NCBI GenBank assembly: GCA_002291875.1 | Contig: DBAV01000088.1 | Coordinates: forward strand, 1-38,194 | Length of the DNA: 38,194 bases | From: Hyphomonadaceae bacterium UBA1001 | Lineage (GTDB): Bacteria > Pseudomonadota > Alphaproteobacteria > Caulobacterales > Aquidulcibacteraceae | Direction: 5' to 3' | Shown: piece after piece, positions 8,645 through 17,614 of the stretch | Position numbering within the stretch: position 1 is the stretch's first letter | Layout of the letters: each line of letters begins with the position of its first letter | Position numbers and translations under genes: made by a program | The notes under the pieces: model-generated | The model's database searches: none | The model's input: the letters and a program-made list of their open reading frames with translations, nothing else | Told to the model about the DNA's origin: nothing

Positions 8645-9688
8645 ATGGCGTCCAACATTCCTCGCCAAGACGGTGGAAACTTGGCATTGACCTATGCCGG
8701 CGCAGGTGTGGACATCGATGCCGGCGATGCCCTGGTCGAGCGGATCAAGCCGCTGGCCGCGATGACGCGGCGCGCCGGTGCCAATGCGGACCTGGGCGGC
8801 TTTGGCGGGCTGTTCGATCTGGCCCAATGCGGCTTTCGCGATCCGGTGCTGGTGTCGGGCACTGACGGTGTGGGAACCAAGCTGCGCCTGGCCATCCAGA
8901 GCGGACTGCACGACGGGATCGGCATCGATCTTGTCGCCATGTGCGCAAACGACGTTCTGGCGCAGGGGGCGAGCCCGCTCTTCTTCCTGGACTATTTTGC
9001 CTGCGGGCGGCTGGACGTCGATGTCGCCGAACGCGTGATCGCCGGCATCGCGCGCGGCTGTGTCGAGGCGGGCTGCGCGCTGATCGGCGGGGAAACCGCC
9101 GAAATGCCGGGCATGTATGCGCCCGGAGACTACGATCTTGCAGGATTTTGTGTCGGCGGGGTCGAGCGCGAGGCCATCCTGCCCCGGCGCGCGGCGATGG
9201 TGGCCACCGATGTGCTGTTGGCACTGCCCTCGAGCGGCATCCACGCGAATGGCTTTTCGCTGGTGCGCAGGGTCATCGAACGCAGCGGCCTCGACCTCGG
9301 GGCGCAGGCACCGTTTGACCCCGGCCAGTCCCTTGCAGCCGCCGTTCTGGTGCCAACCCGTCTTTATCAAAAGCCGCTTGCGCCGGCCCTGACGGCGAGG
9401 ATCGTGAAAGGGCTGGCTCATATCACGGGCGGCGGGCTGACCGAGAACGTGCCGCGCATGTTGCCGCCCGAACTGACCCCCAGGATTTCTCACGAAGCCA
9501 TACCGTTCGGACCGGTGTTCGACTGGCTTCAGCGCGAGGGCGCGATCGTGCCCGATGAGATGCGGCGCACCTTCAACTGCGGTGTCGGCATGGTAGCATG
9601 CGTGGCAGCGGCGGACGTGCCCCAGGCGCTGTCGCTGCTGGGCGCCGAGGCGTTCGTGCTGGGTGACCTCGTCTCCACAGGGGCCTGA
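8645..9688 (+). CDS. purM: Phosphoribosylformylglycinamidine cyclo-ligase
   Basis: AIR synthetase, closing the imidazole ring of FGAM with ATP in de novo purine synthesis. Seen: 347 residues from ATG 8645, matching the usual 345-350. TYAGAGVDIDAGDALVERIK at the N-terminus, VSGTDGVGTKLRLA near 80, IDLVAMCANDVLAQGASPLF near 100, and GGETAEMPGMY near 155 are the ATP- and substrate-binding signatures of the PurM/PurL superfamily. The frame extends to an earlier ATG at 8588, but MASNIPRQDG at 8645 has GGAG seven bases upstream and gives the standard N-terminus. Followed at once by purN, the classic pair. Confidence 0.96.
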   Translation: MASNIPRQDGGNLALTYAGAGVDIDAGDALVERIKPLAAMTRRAGANADLGGFGGLFDLAQCGFRDPVLVSGTDGVGTKLRLAIQSGLHDGIGIDLVAMCANDVLAQGASPLFFLDYFACGRLDVDVAERVIAGIARGCVEAGCALIGGETAEMPGMYAPGDYDLAGFCVGGVEREAILPRRAAMVATDVLLALPSSGIHANGFSLVRRVIERSGLDLGAQAPFDPGQSLAAAVLVPTRLYQKPLAPALTARIVKGLAHITGGGLTENVPRMLPPELTPRISHEAIPFGPVFDWLQREGAIVPDEMRRTFNCGVGMVACVAAADVPQALSLLGAEAFVLGDLVSTGA

Positions 9689-9689
9689 G

Positions 9690-10331
9690 GTGCGCGCCGC
9701 AATCCTCATCTCGGGCCGCGGGTCCAACATGGAGGCGCTGCTGCGCGCCCATCAGGCCGCACCCTTTGCCGCCGATCCGGTCCTTGTGGTGTCGAACGTA
9801 CCGGACGCGGCGGGGCTGGCGGTGGCCGCAGGCATGGGTGCAGCGACCGAAGTGGTCGATCATCGCAACCGCGGCGGACGTGTGGGGTTCGAGGCCGCGC
9901 TGCAGGCTGTTCTGGACGCGCACGCGGTGGATTGGGTTTTTCTGGCGGGCTTCATGCGGGTGCTGACGCCCGACTTCACCGACCGCTGGCGCGACCGGCT
10001 GGTGAACATCCATCCGTCCTTGCTGCCCGACTTTCCCGGGCTGGACACGCACCAGCGCGCAATCGATGCGGGGGCAGCGCGTCACGGGTGCACGGTGCAC
10101 ATGGTCCGCGCAGGGGTCGATACCGGCCCCATCGTGGCCCAGGCCAGCTTGCCCATGCGCGACGGCGAGGATGCGCCGACCCTGGCCCGCCGCGTGCTTG
10201 CCCTCGAGCACCGTCTTTATCCCGCGGCGGTGCGCGCCCTCACCGATGGACGCGTGAGAATCGAAAACGAAAGGGCGGTCCCCGTGGACACGAGAACCGC
10301 CCGGGAACTCTGGATCCGGTCGGACGACTAG
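9690..10331 (+). CDS. purN: Phosphoribosylglycinamide formyltransferase
   Basis: Transfers formyl from 10-formyltetrahydrofolate to GAR, third step of purine synthesis. Seen: 213 residues. The phosphate loop is ISGRGSNMEALL at residues 7-18, and the catalytic Asn and His are in NIHPSLLPDFPGLDTHQRAI. The catalytic Asp is in AGVDTGPIVAQASL. Start: GTG at 9690, one base after the purM stop. An upstream GTG at 9663 would overlap purM by 26 bases and add nine residues without family support. The stop TAG at 10329-10331 forms half of a CTAG shared with the ndk stop on the other strand. Confidence 0.94.
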   Translation: MRAAILISGRGSNMEALLRAHQAAPFAADPVLVVSNVPDAAGLAVAAGMGAATEVVDHRNRGGRVGFEAALQAVLDAHAVDWVFLAGFMRVLTPDFTDRWRDRLVNIHPSLLPDFPGLDTHQRAIDAGAARHGCTVHMVRAGVDTGPIVAQASLPMRDGEDAPTLARRVLALEHRLYPAAVRALTDGRVRIENERAVPVDTRTARELWIRSDD

Positions 10332-10750
10332 CCGACGATCTCGTCCTCGTTGAAGAAGAAGCCGATTTCGCGCGCGGCGTTCTCGAGCGAGTCCGAGCCG
10401 TGCACCGAATTGGCGTCGATGCTCTCGGAGACGGTGCGCCGGATGGTGCCGACCGCCGCAGCGGTCGGATTGGTCGCGCCCATCAGGTCGCGATAGCGCA
10501 CCATGGCGTTCTCGCCCTCCAGCACCTGCACCACCACGGGGCCCGAGGTCATGAACGACACCAGGTCCTTGAAGAAGGGGCGCTCGCGGTGAACCGCATA
10601 GAACTCGCCGGCCTGCTCGGCCGACAGGCGCAGCCGCTTCTGGGCCACGATGCGCAGTCCCGCCTCCTCGATCATCGCATTGATGCGCCCGGTCAGGTTG
10701 CGCGCGGTCGCGTCAGGCTTGAGGATCGAAAGCGTACGTTCAACGGCCAT
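10328..10750 (-). CDS. ndk: Nucleoside diphosphate kinase
   Basis: Equalises nucleoside di- and triphosphates through a phosphohistidine. Seen: 140 residues, the standard bacterial length. MAVERTLSILKPDATARN at the start; the active-site His is in SIDANSVHGSDSLENA near residue 117; it ends FFFNEDEIVG. Two ATGs stand in tandem (10753 and 10750) after GGAGCAC. The second is chosen for spacing (six bases) and because it gives the family N-terminus. The open frame continues further upstream but lacks homology. Last gene of the run pepA-holC-ndk, with 62 bases between the holC stop and its start. Confidence 0.96.
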   Translation of the reverse strand: MAVERTLSILKPDATARNLTGRINAMIEEAGLRIVAQKRLRLSAEQAGEFYAVHRERPFFKDLVSFMTSGPVVVQVLEGENAMVRYRDLMGATNPTAAAVGTIRRTVSESIDANSVHGSDSLENAAREIGFFFNEDEIVG

Positions 10751-10812
10751 CATGTGCTCCTGGAAAAGGCAGGCGCGGGCCTTAGCCCACCGACCCTGGC
10801 GCGCCAAGCGGC

Positions 10813-11265
10813 CTAACGCTCCTTTTCCCAGCCGCCGCCCGGGCGCTGTTTCCAGTACGAACACGCGCGCCCTTCGCGCGACCACTCCTTCCACAGCGCC
10901 CTCGCCCACGTCAGGGCTGCCTGGTCGCGGCCATCGAACACCACGCAGGTCCGCACGATGGTCGCCGCTTCGGGCGGCGCAGGGCCGTCCAGCAGGAACA
11001 GGACCGATGCGCCGTTCGCGCTGGTCGCGCCGGTGGCCAGCAGGACGGGCTGGCGATCCTCGAAAGGCTCGCCTTCAAGGCCATGGGCAGGAAACGCCCC
11101 GGCGTCGAGCGTCCAGAGGCGTTCACTCAGGTCGGCCAGCGTCGAGCGCTCGCCTGCGACCACCAGCGCCCGCCATCCCCGCGCCGTGCACTTCTCCAGC
11201 AGCGGTGCCAGGGCCTCGGCGATCGATGCGCGCTCGAGGTGGTAGAACCAGGCCTCGGCGCTCAC
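10813..11265 (-). CDS. holC: DNA polymerase III chi subunit
   Basis: The chi subunit links the clamp-loader to single-strand-binding protein at the replication fork. Seen: 150 residues, close to the usual 145-150. The start SAEAWFYHLERASIAEALAP is typical, as are CTARGWRALVVAGERSTLADL and LWTLDAGAFPAHGL. Later VLFLLDGPAPPEA and VFDGRD complete the fold. The GTG at 11265 overlaps the pepA TGA as GTGA. The pepA-holC order is the widely conserved one. It ends in TAG, one of only three in the window. Alphaproteobacterial HolC is weakly conserved, but length and context make this secure. Confidence 0.88.
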   Translation of the reverse strand: MSAEAWFYHLERASIAEALAPLLEKCTARGWRALVVAGERSTLADLSERLWTLDAGAFPAHGLEGEPFEDRQPVLLATGATSANGASVLFLLDGPAPPEAATIVRTCVVFDGRDQAALTWARALWKEWSREGRACSYWKQRPGGGWEKER

Positions 11266-12752
11266 TCCTCGTAGCGGTCCGCAACGAGCCGGTTCAGCAG
11301 CCGCACCCCATAACCGGTGGCCCAATGCGGGGTCAGCGGGTCCTCGGCACCGGATTTCCAGGCGGTTCCGGCGATGTCGAGGTGGGCCCACATGACGCCC
11401 TCCTCGATGAAGCGGTGCAGGAACTGCGCCCCCGCGATCGAGCCGGCGATCGGCTTGCCGACAATGTTCTTCATGTCCGCATTGGGGGTGTCGATCAGCT
11501 TGTCATAGGCACCGCCAACGGGCAGCTGCCACACCGGTTCGGCCTCGCTCTGCCCGGCAGCCTTCACTGCCGAGGCAAACTCGTCATTGTTCGAGAACAG
11601 CCCGGCATATTCATGCCCCAGCGCAATCAGGATCGCGCCGGTCAGGGTGGCAAGGTCCACCACCGCGATCGGATCAAAGGTCCGCTGCACATAGGTCAGC
11701 GCATCGCACAGGATCAGCCGGCCCTCGGCATCGGTGTTCAGAACCTCGATGGTCTGGCCGGACATCGAGGTCACGATGTCACCGGGGCGCTGGGCCTTGC
11801 CGTCCGGCATATTCTCGACCAGGGCGACGACGCCGACGACGTTCGCGCGGGCCTTGCGGGCAGCAAGTGCCTTCATCGCGCCCACGACCGCCGCCGCGCC
11901 GCCCATGTCGCCGCGCATCTCTTCCATGCCCGGACCGGGCTTGAGCGAGATGCCCCCCGTGTCGAAGGTGACACCCTTGCCGACCATCGCGAAGGGCTTG
12001 GCCGCGCCATTGCGCGCCCCGTTCCACCGCATCACCACCAGCTTGGATTCGCGCTGACTGCCCAGGCCCACGCCCAGCAAGGCGTTCATGCCCAGTTCGG
12101 CCATCCGCTCCTCGCCCAGCACCTCGACCTCGAGGCCCGAACCCGAAAGGCCCTCGATGATGGCGGCGAACGATTCGGGATGCAGCACATTGCCCGGCTC
12201 GTTGACCAGGTCGCGCGCCATGCAGACCGCGTCCGCGACCGCCTTGAGCGGCTCGAAGCGCGCAATGGCGCCGGCGGGCGCGTCGACCATGACGCTGACC
12301 TCTTCGAGCGAGGCACGCTGTTCGGGCTTCAGCCTGGTGCGATACTTGTCGAAGCGATAAGCCCCAAGCATTGCTCCGAACCCGGCGCGCGCGGCAGCGT
12401 CGCTGGCGGCAACCGCCCCGAAGGTTTCGGGCACCAGGGTCAGCGAAGTGGCCCCGCTGGCAACGAGGCGCTTGGTGACGGCGGCACCGAACCGCTCGAA
12501 GCCAACCGGCTCGACACGGTCCGCCGTGCCGATCCCCACCAGGATGACGCGGGCCAGCTGGGTGTCACCGGGCGCGAGGATTTCGACCGTCTGGCCCGCG
12601 GCGCCCGTGAACCGGGCAATGCCTGCCGCCCGCGTCAGGGCCCCGTCCAGCCGCGCATCCAGGGCGCGCCCCGTGGGGCCGAATGTCAGACCTTCGGCAA
12701 CAGCGATTGCCACATGTTCGGCCGACAGTTCGGCCACGAAGCGGATGTTCAT
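11262..12752 (-). CDS. pepA: Cytosol leucyl aminopeptidase (M17)
   Basis: Two-metal aminopeptidase removing N-terminal residues in the cytoplasm; in E. coli it also binds DNA. Seen: 496 residues, standard length. The poorly conserved N-terminal domain (about 1-170) is followed by the catalytic domain, with GKGVTFDTGGISLKPG near 255, MRGDMGGAAAV near 275 and the diagnostic NTDAEGRLILCDAL near 335. Metal ligands K, D, D and E are all present. The ATG at 12752 is preceded by TGGAGCACCG. Divergent from lptF across 136 bases, and coupled to holC by a four-base overlap. Confidence 0.96.
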   Translation of the reverse strand: MNIRFVAELSAEHVAIAVAEGLTFGPTGRALDARLDGALTRAAGIARFTGAAGQTVEILAPGDTQLARVILVGIGTADRVEPVGFERFGAAVTKRLVASGATSLTLVPETFGAVAASDAAARAGFGAMLGAYRFDKYRTRLKPEQRASLEEVSVMVDAPAGAIARFEPLKAVADAVCMARDLVNEPGNVLHPESFAAIIEGLSGSGLEVEVLGEERMAELGMNALLGVGLGSQRESKLVVMRWNGARNGAAKPFAMVGKGVTFDTGGISLKPGPGMEEMRGDMGGAAAVVGAMKALAARKARANVVGVVALVENMPDGKAQRPGDIVTSMSGQTIEVLNTDAEGRLILCDALTYVQRTFDPIAVVDLATLTGAILIALGHEYAGLFSNNDEFASAVKAAGQSEAEPVWQLPVGGAYDKLIDTPNADMKNIVGKPIAGSIAGAQFLHRFIEEGVMWAHLDIAGTAWKSGAEDPLTPHWATGYGVRLLNRLVADRYEE

Positions 12753-12888
12753 CGGTGCTCCAGTGTTTCAGGCGGCTGTGGCGGGACGTTCAGTCCGCTC
12801 GCTGGCCTGGGAAGGCCCGGGGTGGTAACCGATCAAGGCGTGCGGGGGAAGCCTTGCGCGGCAAGCGGTCACGGTGGTTCGCGCCAGC

Positions 12889-14037
12889 ATGTTGAAGATC
12901 CAGGATTACCTGTTCCGCCAGTGCGTCTGGCCGCTGTTCGGCATATTGGGCGGGCTGGCGCTGATCGCCATCCTGACCCAGGGCCTGCAGCGGCTGGACA
13001 TCCTGATGGACCGGCGCGAGGCGGGCCTGACCTATATCTGGGTGACGCTGCTTGCGACGCCGCAGCTGATCTCGCTGATCCTGCCCCTCGCCCTGTTCTT
13101 TGCGGTGACCTACACCCTCAACCGCCTGCAGACCGAGAGCGAGCTGCTGGTCGCCAGCAGCGTCGGCATGTCCAAATGGAGCCAGCTGGCGCCGCTGCTG
13201 CGGCTGGCGACACTGTGTGCGCTTGTCCACCTGGCGGTGAACCTCTTTGTCCAGCCGGCGGCCTATCGCGAGATGCGCGCCAACCTGACCGCACTCCAGT
13301 CCGATGTCGCGGCCACCTTCATCCGGGAAGCGGCCTTCACCACGCCGGCCGAGGGGGTGACCGTCTATGCCGCGCGCGCCGTCGGCGCAGGGCGGCTCGA
13401 GGGCGTGCTGATCCACGATGCCCGCGACCCGCTGGCACCGGTCACCTACACGGCCGCCAACGGCGTGACGACCAGCATTGGCGGCCAGCCGGCGCTGGTC
13501 CTCCTGGATGGCGAGATCCAGCGCCTGGCCCCTGCCGGTGGCCTCGATATCCTGCGCTTCGATCAGTACACCTATGACCTGTCGGAATTCGCCAGGGCGT
13601 CCGAGGCGCTGGTGCTCAAGCCGTCCGACCGCTTCCTGCCCGAACTGTTCGCGCCCGACCTGACGACCTTCTGGGACTATCGCAACCGCGAGCGGCTCTA
13701 TGCCGAGGGCCACCAGCGCCTGTCGGCACCGATGCTCAACTTTGCCATGGTGGTGATTGCCTTCGTCACGGTGGTCGGGGGCCAGCACTCGCGCATGGGA
13801 TATGGACGCCGCATCGCCCTGGGTGCCCTGGCGGCCCTGTTCGTGCGGATCGGCGCGATGGGCATCGAATCAGCGTGCCGCGACGACGCCGACCTGAACC
13901 CCCTGCAATACCTCTGGCCCATGGCGGCCACTGCAATCGCGCTGTGGGTCCTGATGCGCCAGAGCAGCAACGCGCGCGCCGGTCCGGCCCGGGGGCGTGA
14001 GATCACCTTCGGCACCGCACCGGCCATGCGGGGTTGA
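12889..14037 (+). CDS. lptF: LPS export permease LptF
   Basis: Inner-membrane partner of LptG in the LptB2FG transporter that lifts lipopolysaccharide out of the membrane. Seen: 382 residues with the YjgP/YjgQ pattern. Three transmembrane helices lie at about 10-120 (FGILGGLALIAILTQGL and LILPLALFFAVTYTLN among them), a periplasmic beta-jellyroll at about 125-280, and three more helices at the end (MLNFAMVVIAFVTVV onward). The ATG at 12889 (MLKIQDYLFRQ) is chosen. A GTG five codons upstream is also in frame and no strong ribosome site separates them. lptG starts three bases after its stop. A hairpin CTTGC-GCG-GCAAG lies just upstream. Confidence 0.93.
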   Translation: MLKIQDYLFRQCVWPLFGILGGLALIAILTQGLQRLDILMDRREAGLTYIWVTLLATPQLISLILPLALFFAVTYTLNRLQTESELLVASSVGMSKWSQLAPLLRLATLCALVHLAVNLFVQPAAYREMRANLTALQSDVAATFIREAAFTTPAEGVTVYAARAVGAGRLEGVLIHDARDPLAPVTYTAANGVTTSIGGQPALVLLDGEIQRLAPAGGLDILRFDQYTYDLSEFARASEALVLKPSDRFLPELFAPDLTTFWDYRNRERLYAEGHQRLSAPMLNFAMVVIAFVTVVGGQHSRMGYGRRIALGALAALFVRIGAMGIESACRDDADLNPLQYLWPMAATAIALWVLMRQSSNARAGPARGREITFGTAPAMRG

Positions 14038-14040
14038 ACG

Positions 14041-15210
14041 ATGTTCGCAACCTCGCTTCTGGGCCGCTATCTGTTCGGACGCGTGCTGATCGCCATGGCG
14101 ACGGCGCTGGGGGGCATTCTCGTCACCATCGTGCTGGTCGACGTGGTCGAACAGTTCCGCACCGTCGGAACCGCGGCCGACCTGTCCCTGCCCGGCGCGC
14201 TCTATCTGACCGGGCTCAAGGTGCCGCTGCTGGTGGAGCAGACCACACCGTTCGCGATGCTGGTGGCCGGCATGGCCGGCTATCTCAGCCTTGCCCGCCG
14301 CAGCGAGCTCTCGGCGATCCGGGCCTCGGGGGTATCGGCCTGGCGGTTCCTCACCCCCCTTGCTGTGCTGGGGCTTGCGCTCGGACTGGTGCTGGCGATC
14401 TTAGTGAACCCTTTCGGCGCTGCCATGAACGAGGATTTCGAGCGCCAGCGCGACCGCATCACGGGCACTGCGGACGTGCCGCGAAGCGGTTCGGACATCT
14501 GGCTGCGCCAGGGGGACGGCAATGTTCAGAGCCTGATCCTGGCCCGGTCCCTGTCGGGCGGCGGCGCGCAGCTGGGTGATGTCACCTTTTTCCAGTTCGA
14601 GGTCGGCCTCAATGGCGCCTCCCGCTTCGCGCGCCGGATCGATGCCGAGACCGCCACGCTGACCGATGGCTTCTGGCAGCTCGAGAACGTCGTGGAAAAC
14701 GAGGCAGCACCCGCGCCCGCGCCCACGCCGAACGCGGGCACGGATGCGCCTGCCCCCCCCTCGCCGCCGGTCTCGCTGCCTGCGCCCAGCGTCAAGCCCA
14801 ACCTTGCCCTGCCAACCACGCTGACGCGCGAGGACCTTCTCGAGCGGGTCGTCGATCCCAACAGCCTGTCCTTCTGGCAGTTGCCGGGCTTCATCGCCGA
14901 GGCGCGCGCAGCGGGGCTTCAGCCCACCCGGCACGAATTCCGTTTTTACAGCCTCCTGGCCTTGCCGCTCACCATCACCGCCATGGGCCTGATCGGGGCG
15001 CTGTTCTCGCTGCGCCTCGCACGCTCGGGCGGCACGCCGGTGATGATCGCGGCAGGCCTGCTCTCGGGCTTTGTGTTCTTTTTCACCACGCGGCTGGCCG
15101 AGGCCATGGCCAGCTCCGCCCTGACCCCACCTTTGGTGGCCGCGTTCGCACCCGCCATGGCAGCCCTGTTTGCCGCCGCAGCGGCCATCGCGGCCTTCGA
15201 GGACGGCTGA
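14041..15210 (+). CDS. lptG: LPS export permease LptG
   Basis: Second membrane subunit of the LPS exporter. Seen: 389 residues. N-terminal helices include LIAMATALGGILVTIVLVDVV, followed by the coupling region LARRSELSAIRASGVSAWRF near 85-105. The periplasmic domain spans about 125-290, and the C-terminal helices include LLALPLTITAMGLIGALF and GLLSGFVFFFTT. The family signature RHEFRFYSLLALP is near 300. Odd: residues about 221-253 (14701-14800) form a Pro/Ala/Ser linker inside the periplasmic domain, ending in PAPSVKPN, which looks disordered. Directly follows lptF; lptD comes 82 bases later. Confidence 0.94.
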   Translation: MFATSLLGRYLFGRVLIAMATALGGILVTIVLVDVVEQFRTVGTAADLSLPGALYLTGLKVPLLVEQTTPFAMLVAGMAGYLSLARRSELSAIRASGVSAWRFLTPLAVLGLALGLVLAILVNPFGAAMNEDFERQRDRITGTADVPRSGSDIWLRQGDGNVQSLILARSLSGGGAQLGDVTFFQFEVGLNGASRFARRIDAETATLTDGFWQLENVVENEAAPAPAPTPNAGTDAPAPPSPPVSLPAPSVKPNLALPTTLTREDLLERVVDPNSLSFWQLPGFIAEARAAGLQPTRHEFRFYSLLALPLTITAMGLIGALFSLRLARSGGTPVMIAAGLLSGFVFFFTTRLAEAMASSALTPPLVAAFAPAMAALFAAAAAIAAFEDG

Positions 15211-15292
15211 CGCACCGCGCGGGTGGACGCGCGCGGGCCTCTGGCCTAGTCAGGCGGACGGGGCACGGCTTTCAGGAACGGCACGGCGTCGC

Positions 15293-17539
15293 ATGAACGC
15301 GCACGGACATGGCTGCCGCTTCGGGATCGACCATGGTTGGCCGGTAGCGGCAATGCTTGGCGTTGCGCTCCTTGTCGGGGTGCCGGAAGAAGCGCGCGCA
15401 CAGGCCATCGAGGGCGAGGTGACCCCTCCGGCTCCAACCGAACCGGCCGTCCCGGCCGACGAGCGGGCGCTGCTTGAGGCCGACACGGTCGTCACCGACC
15501 GCGCCGCCAACGTGGTGATCGCCGAGGGTGCGGTCGAAGCCTACCATGAGGGTCGCACGCTTCGGGCGGACCGTGTCACCTATGACCTGAACACCGGAAG
15601 GGTGCGCGCCAGCGGCAGCGTGCAGATCATCGATGCGGATGGTTCGGTGCGTTATGCCGATGACATCGAGGTCGATGAAGACCTCGCCGACGGCGTGGCC
15701 GCAGGATTCTCGACACGGCTGGCGAATGGCGCGACCGCGGCGGCGGCGCTGGCCGTCCGGCAGGAGGGCTCGTTCTCGCGGCTCGACCGGGTGATCTACA
15801 CCGCCTGTCCGATCTGTCAGGATGGCGGCCCGCCGACCTGGACCATCCGCGCCCGCGAGGCCCGGCAGGACGTCGAGGACCAGCAGATCACCTATCGCGA
15901 TGCGGTGTTCTCGGTGCGCGGCGTACCGGTGTTCTACGCGCCCTTCTTCGCGCACCCCGACCCCACGTCCGAACGTCGGTCGGGTTTCCTGTTCCCCGAT
16001 GGCGGCCAGTCGGACAGGCTGGGTGTCTATGCGCAGGTGCCCTATTACTGGGCCATCGACCGGTCACAGGACCTGACGATCTCGCCGCTTGTGACCGAGA
16101 AGGTCAATCCTCTGGTCGGCCTCGACTATCGCCGCCGCTTCTGGTCGGGCCTGCTGGAGGCGGACGGGTCGATCACCAACGAGGCCGAATTCGACGGCGA
16201 GGGTACACGGTTCGGCGAGCGGACATGGCGGGGCCATGTGTTCGCCGAAGGCCGCTTCCGCATCAGCGACAGCTGGGAATGGCAGTTCGGTGTCGAGCGG
16301 GTGTCGGACGACCTGTATCTGCGCCGCTATGACATTGATGGCGAGAACGAGGACCGGGGCTTGTTCCGCTCCGAAACGCTGCGGCTGCTTTCGCAGGTCA
16401 ATCTGGTGGGCCAGACCCCGCGCGGGTTCACCGCAGTCTCGGCCCTCTCGTTCCAGGGCCTGAGACAGGGCGACGACGAGGACTTTTTCCCCACCGTCCT
16501 GCCCATGGTCGAGGCGCACAGCACCCTGCGCGTGCCGGGCGTCGGGGGCGATCTGCGCCTTGTCGGCAGTGCGGCCCTGCTGCAACGCGAGGAAGGGGCG
16601 GACAGCCATCGCGCCACCATTTCGGCCACCTGGGAGCTGCCCTCGGTCGTGCCTGGTGGACTGGTGCTCAACCCGTTCGCGACGGCCCGCGCAGATTACT
16701 ACGATACCCGCGATGTCGGCCCCTCGCGCCTCTCGGGCAGTTTCGGACGCGGGCTGGGGTCGGCGGGACTGGAACTTCGCTGGCCCCTGGTGCGCCCGCT
16801 GGGTGCGCGCGGGGCAATCCATGTCGAGCCGATCGTCGTCGCCGCCTTTGCCAGTGACGCCGAACAGGATGCACGCATCCCGATCGAGGACGGCCTGGCC
16901 TTCGAACTCGACGAATCCTCGGTGTTCCGACCCAATGGGGTGCCGGGTTTCGACCGCTGGGAGAGCGGTTCGCGCGTTGCGGCCGGTATCCGGACCACCG
17001 CCACCTTCGGCCGGACCGAGGCCAGCCTGACCCTGGGCCAGCGCTGGCTGGCCGACCCCCGGCCTGGCGAATTCAGCCGGTTCTCGAACCTGGATCGTTC
17101 CACTTCGGACTATGTGGGGTCGACCTCTCTGCGCTTTGGCCGGAACGTCCAGACGCAGGCGCGCTTTCGTTTCGACTCCGAAACGCTCGATCTGCTTCGC
17201 CTCGACCTCGGCGCGCTGGTCAATGTGTGGCGCGTCGACGCCAATCTGCGCTATCTGCGCATCGACCCCGGACTTCGGGTGGCCGATACCAATGAAGAGC
17301 TTTACGCGGGCCTGGGGGCCAGGCTGACAAGAAACTGGGCGGTGGGCTATGGGCTGCGGCGCGACATCGAGAACGACCGGAATGTCCGCCAGGACGGGAC
17401 GCTGACCTTCACCGATGATTGCACGTTCGTCCAGTTGATCTACACCCGTGACGAGACCCGGGACCGCATTCTCGGACCGTCCGATTCGGTGCGTATCCGT
17501 TTCGGGTTCTCGACGCTCGGCAGTTTCGGGCGCAGCTGA
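15293..17539 (+). CDS. lptD: LPS-assembly outer-membrane protein LptD
   Basis: Outer-membrane beta-barrel that inserts LPS into the outer leaflet. Seen: 748 residues. Signal peptide at 1-37 with hydrophobic core VAAMLGVALLVGV and cleavage near ARA. The OstA/LptA-like beta-jellyroll (about 55-165) contains ADTVVTDRAANVVIAEG. The barrel domain has FYAPFFAHPDPTSERRSGF and VNPLVGLDYRRRFWSGLLEAD. Cysteines at 172 and 175 (CPIC) and at 710 could form the interdomain disulfides. The ATG at 15293 includes the whole signal peptide; an inner ATG at 15353 would shorten the n-region. Its partner LptE is not in the window. surA follows after 75 bases that include the palindrome CCAAGCTTGG at 17564-17573. 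Confidence 0.93.
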   Translation: MNAHGHGCRFGIDHGWPVAAMLGVALLVGVPEEARAQAIEGEVTPPAPTEPAVPADERALLEADTVVTDRAANVVIAEGAVEAYHEGRTLRADRVTYDLNTGRVRASGSVQIIDADGSVRYADDIEVDEDLADGVAAGFSTRLANGATAAAALAVRQEGSFSRLDRVIYTACPICQDGGPPTWTIRAREARQDVEDQQITYRDAVFSVRGVPVFYAPFFAHPDPTSERRSGFLFPDGGQSDRLGVYAQVPYYWAIDRSQDLTISPLVTEKVNPLVGLDYRRRFWSGLLEADGSITNEAEFDGEGTRFGERTWRGHVFAEGRFRISDSWEWQFGVERVSDDLYLRRYDIDGENEDRGLFRSETLRLLSQVNLVGQTPRGFTAVSALSFQGLRQGDDEDFFPTVLPMVEAHSTLRVPGVGGDLRLVGSAALLQREEGADSHRATISATWELPSVVPGGLVLNPFATARADYYDTRDVGPSRLSGSFGRGLGSAGLELRWPLVRPLGARGAIHVEPIVVAAFASDAEQDARIPIEDGLAFELDESSVFRPNGVPGFDRWESGSRVAAGIRTTATFGRTEASLTLGQRWLADPRPGEFSRFSNLDRSTSDYVGSTSLRFGRNVQTQARFRFDSETLDLLRLDLGALVNVWRVDANLRYLRIDPGLRVADTNEELYAGLGARLTRNWAVGYGLRRDIENDRNVRQDGTLTFTDDCTFVQLIYTRDETRDRILGPSDSVRIRFGFSTLGSFGRS

Positions 17540-17614
17540 ACCCACGATGGGGCCACCATTCTGCCAAGCTTGGGCTGTTCTCGATACCGTGTTCGGTTCG
17601 CCGGAGGAAATGTG

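Noticed and set aside
10797..10806. Palindrome TGGCGCGCCA between ndk and holC as a terminator
   Set aside because: It has no loop and no T-run after it on the holC strand; a 10-base GC palindrome is not surprising at this GC content.
10650..13577. 975-codon plus-strand open frame opposite ndk, holC and pepA and running into lptF
   Set aside because: Arg/Pro/Ala/Gly-rich translation without domains, antisense to three recognised genes; high-GC DNA leaves antisense frames open.
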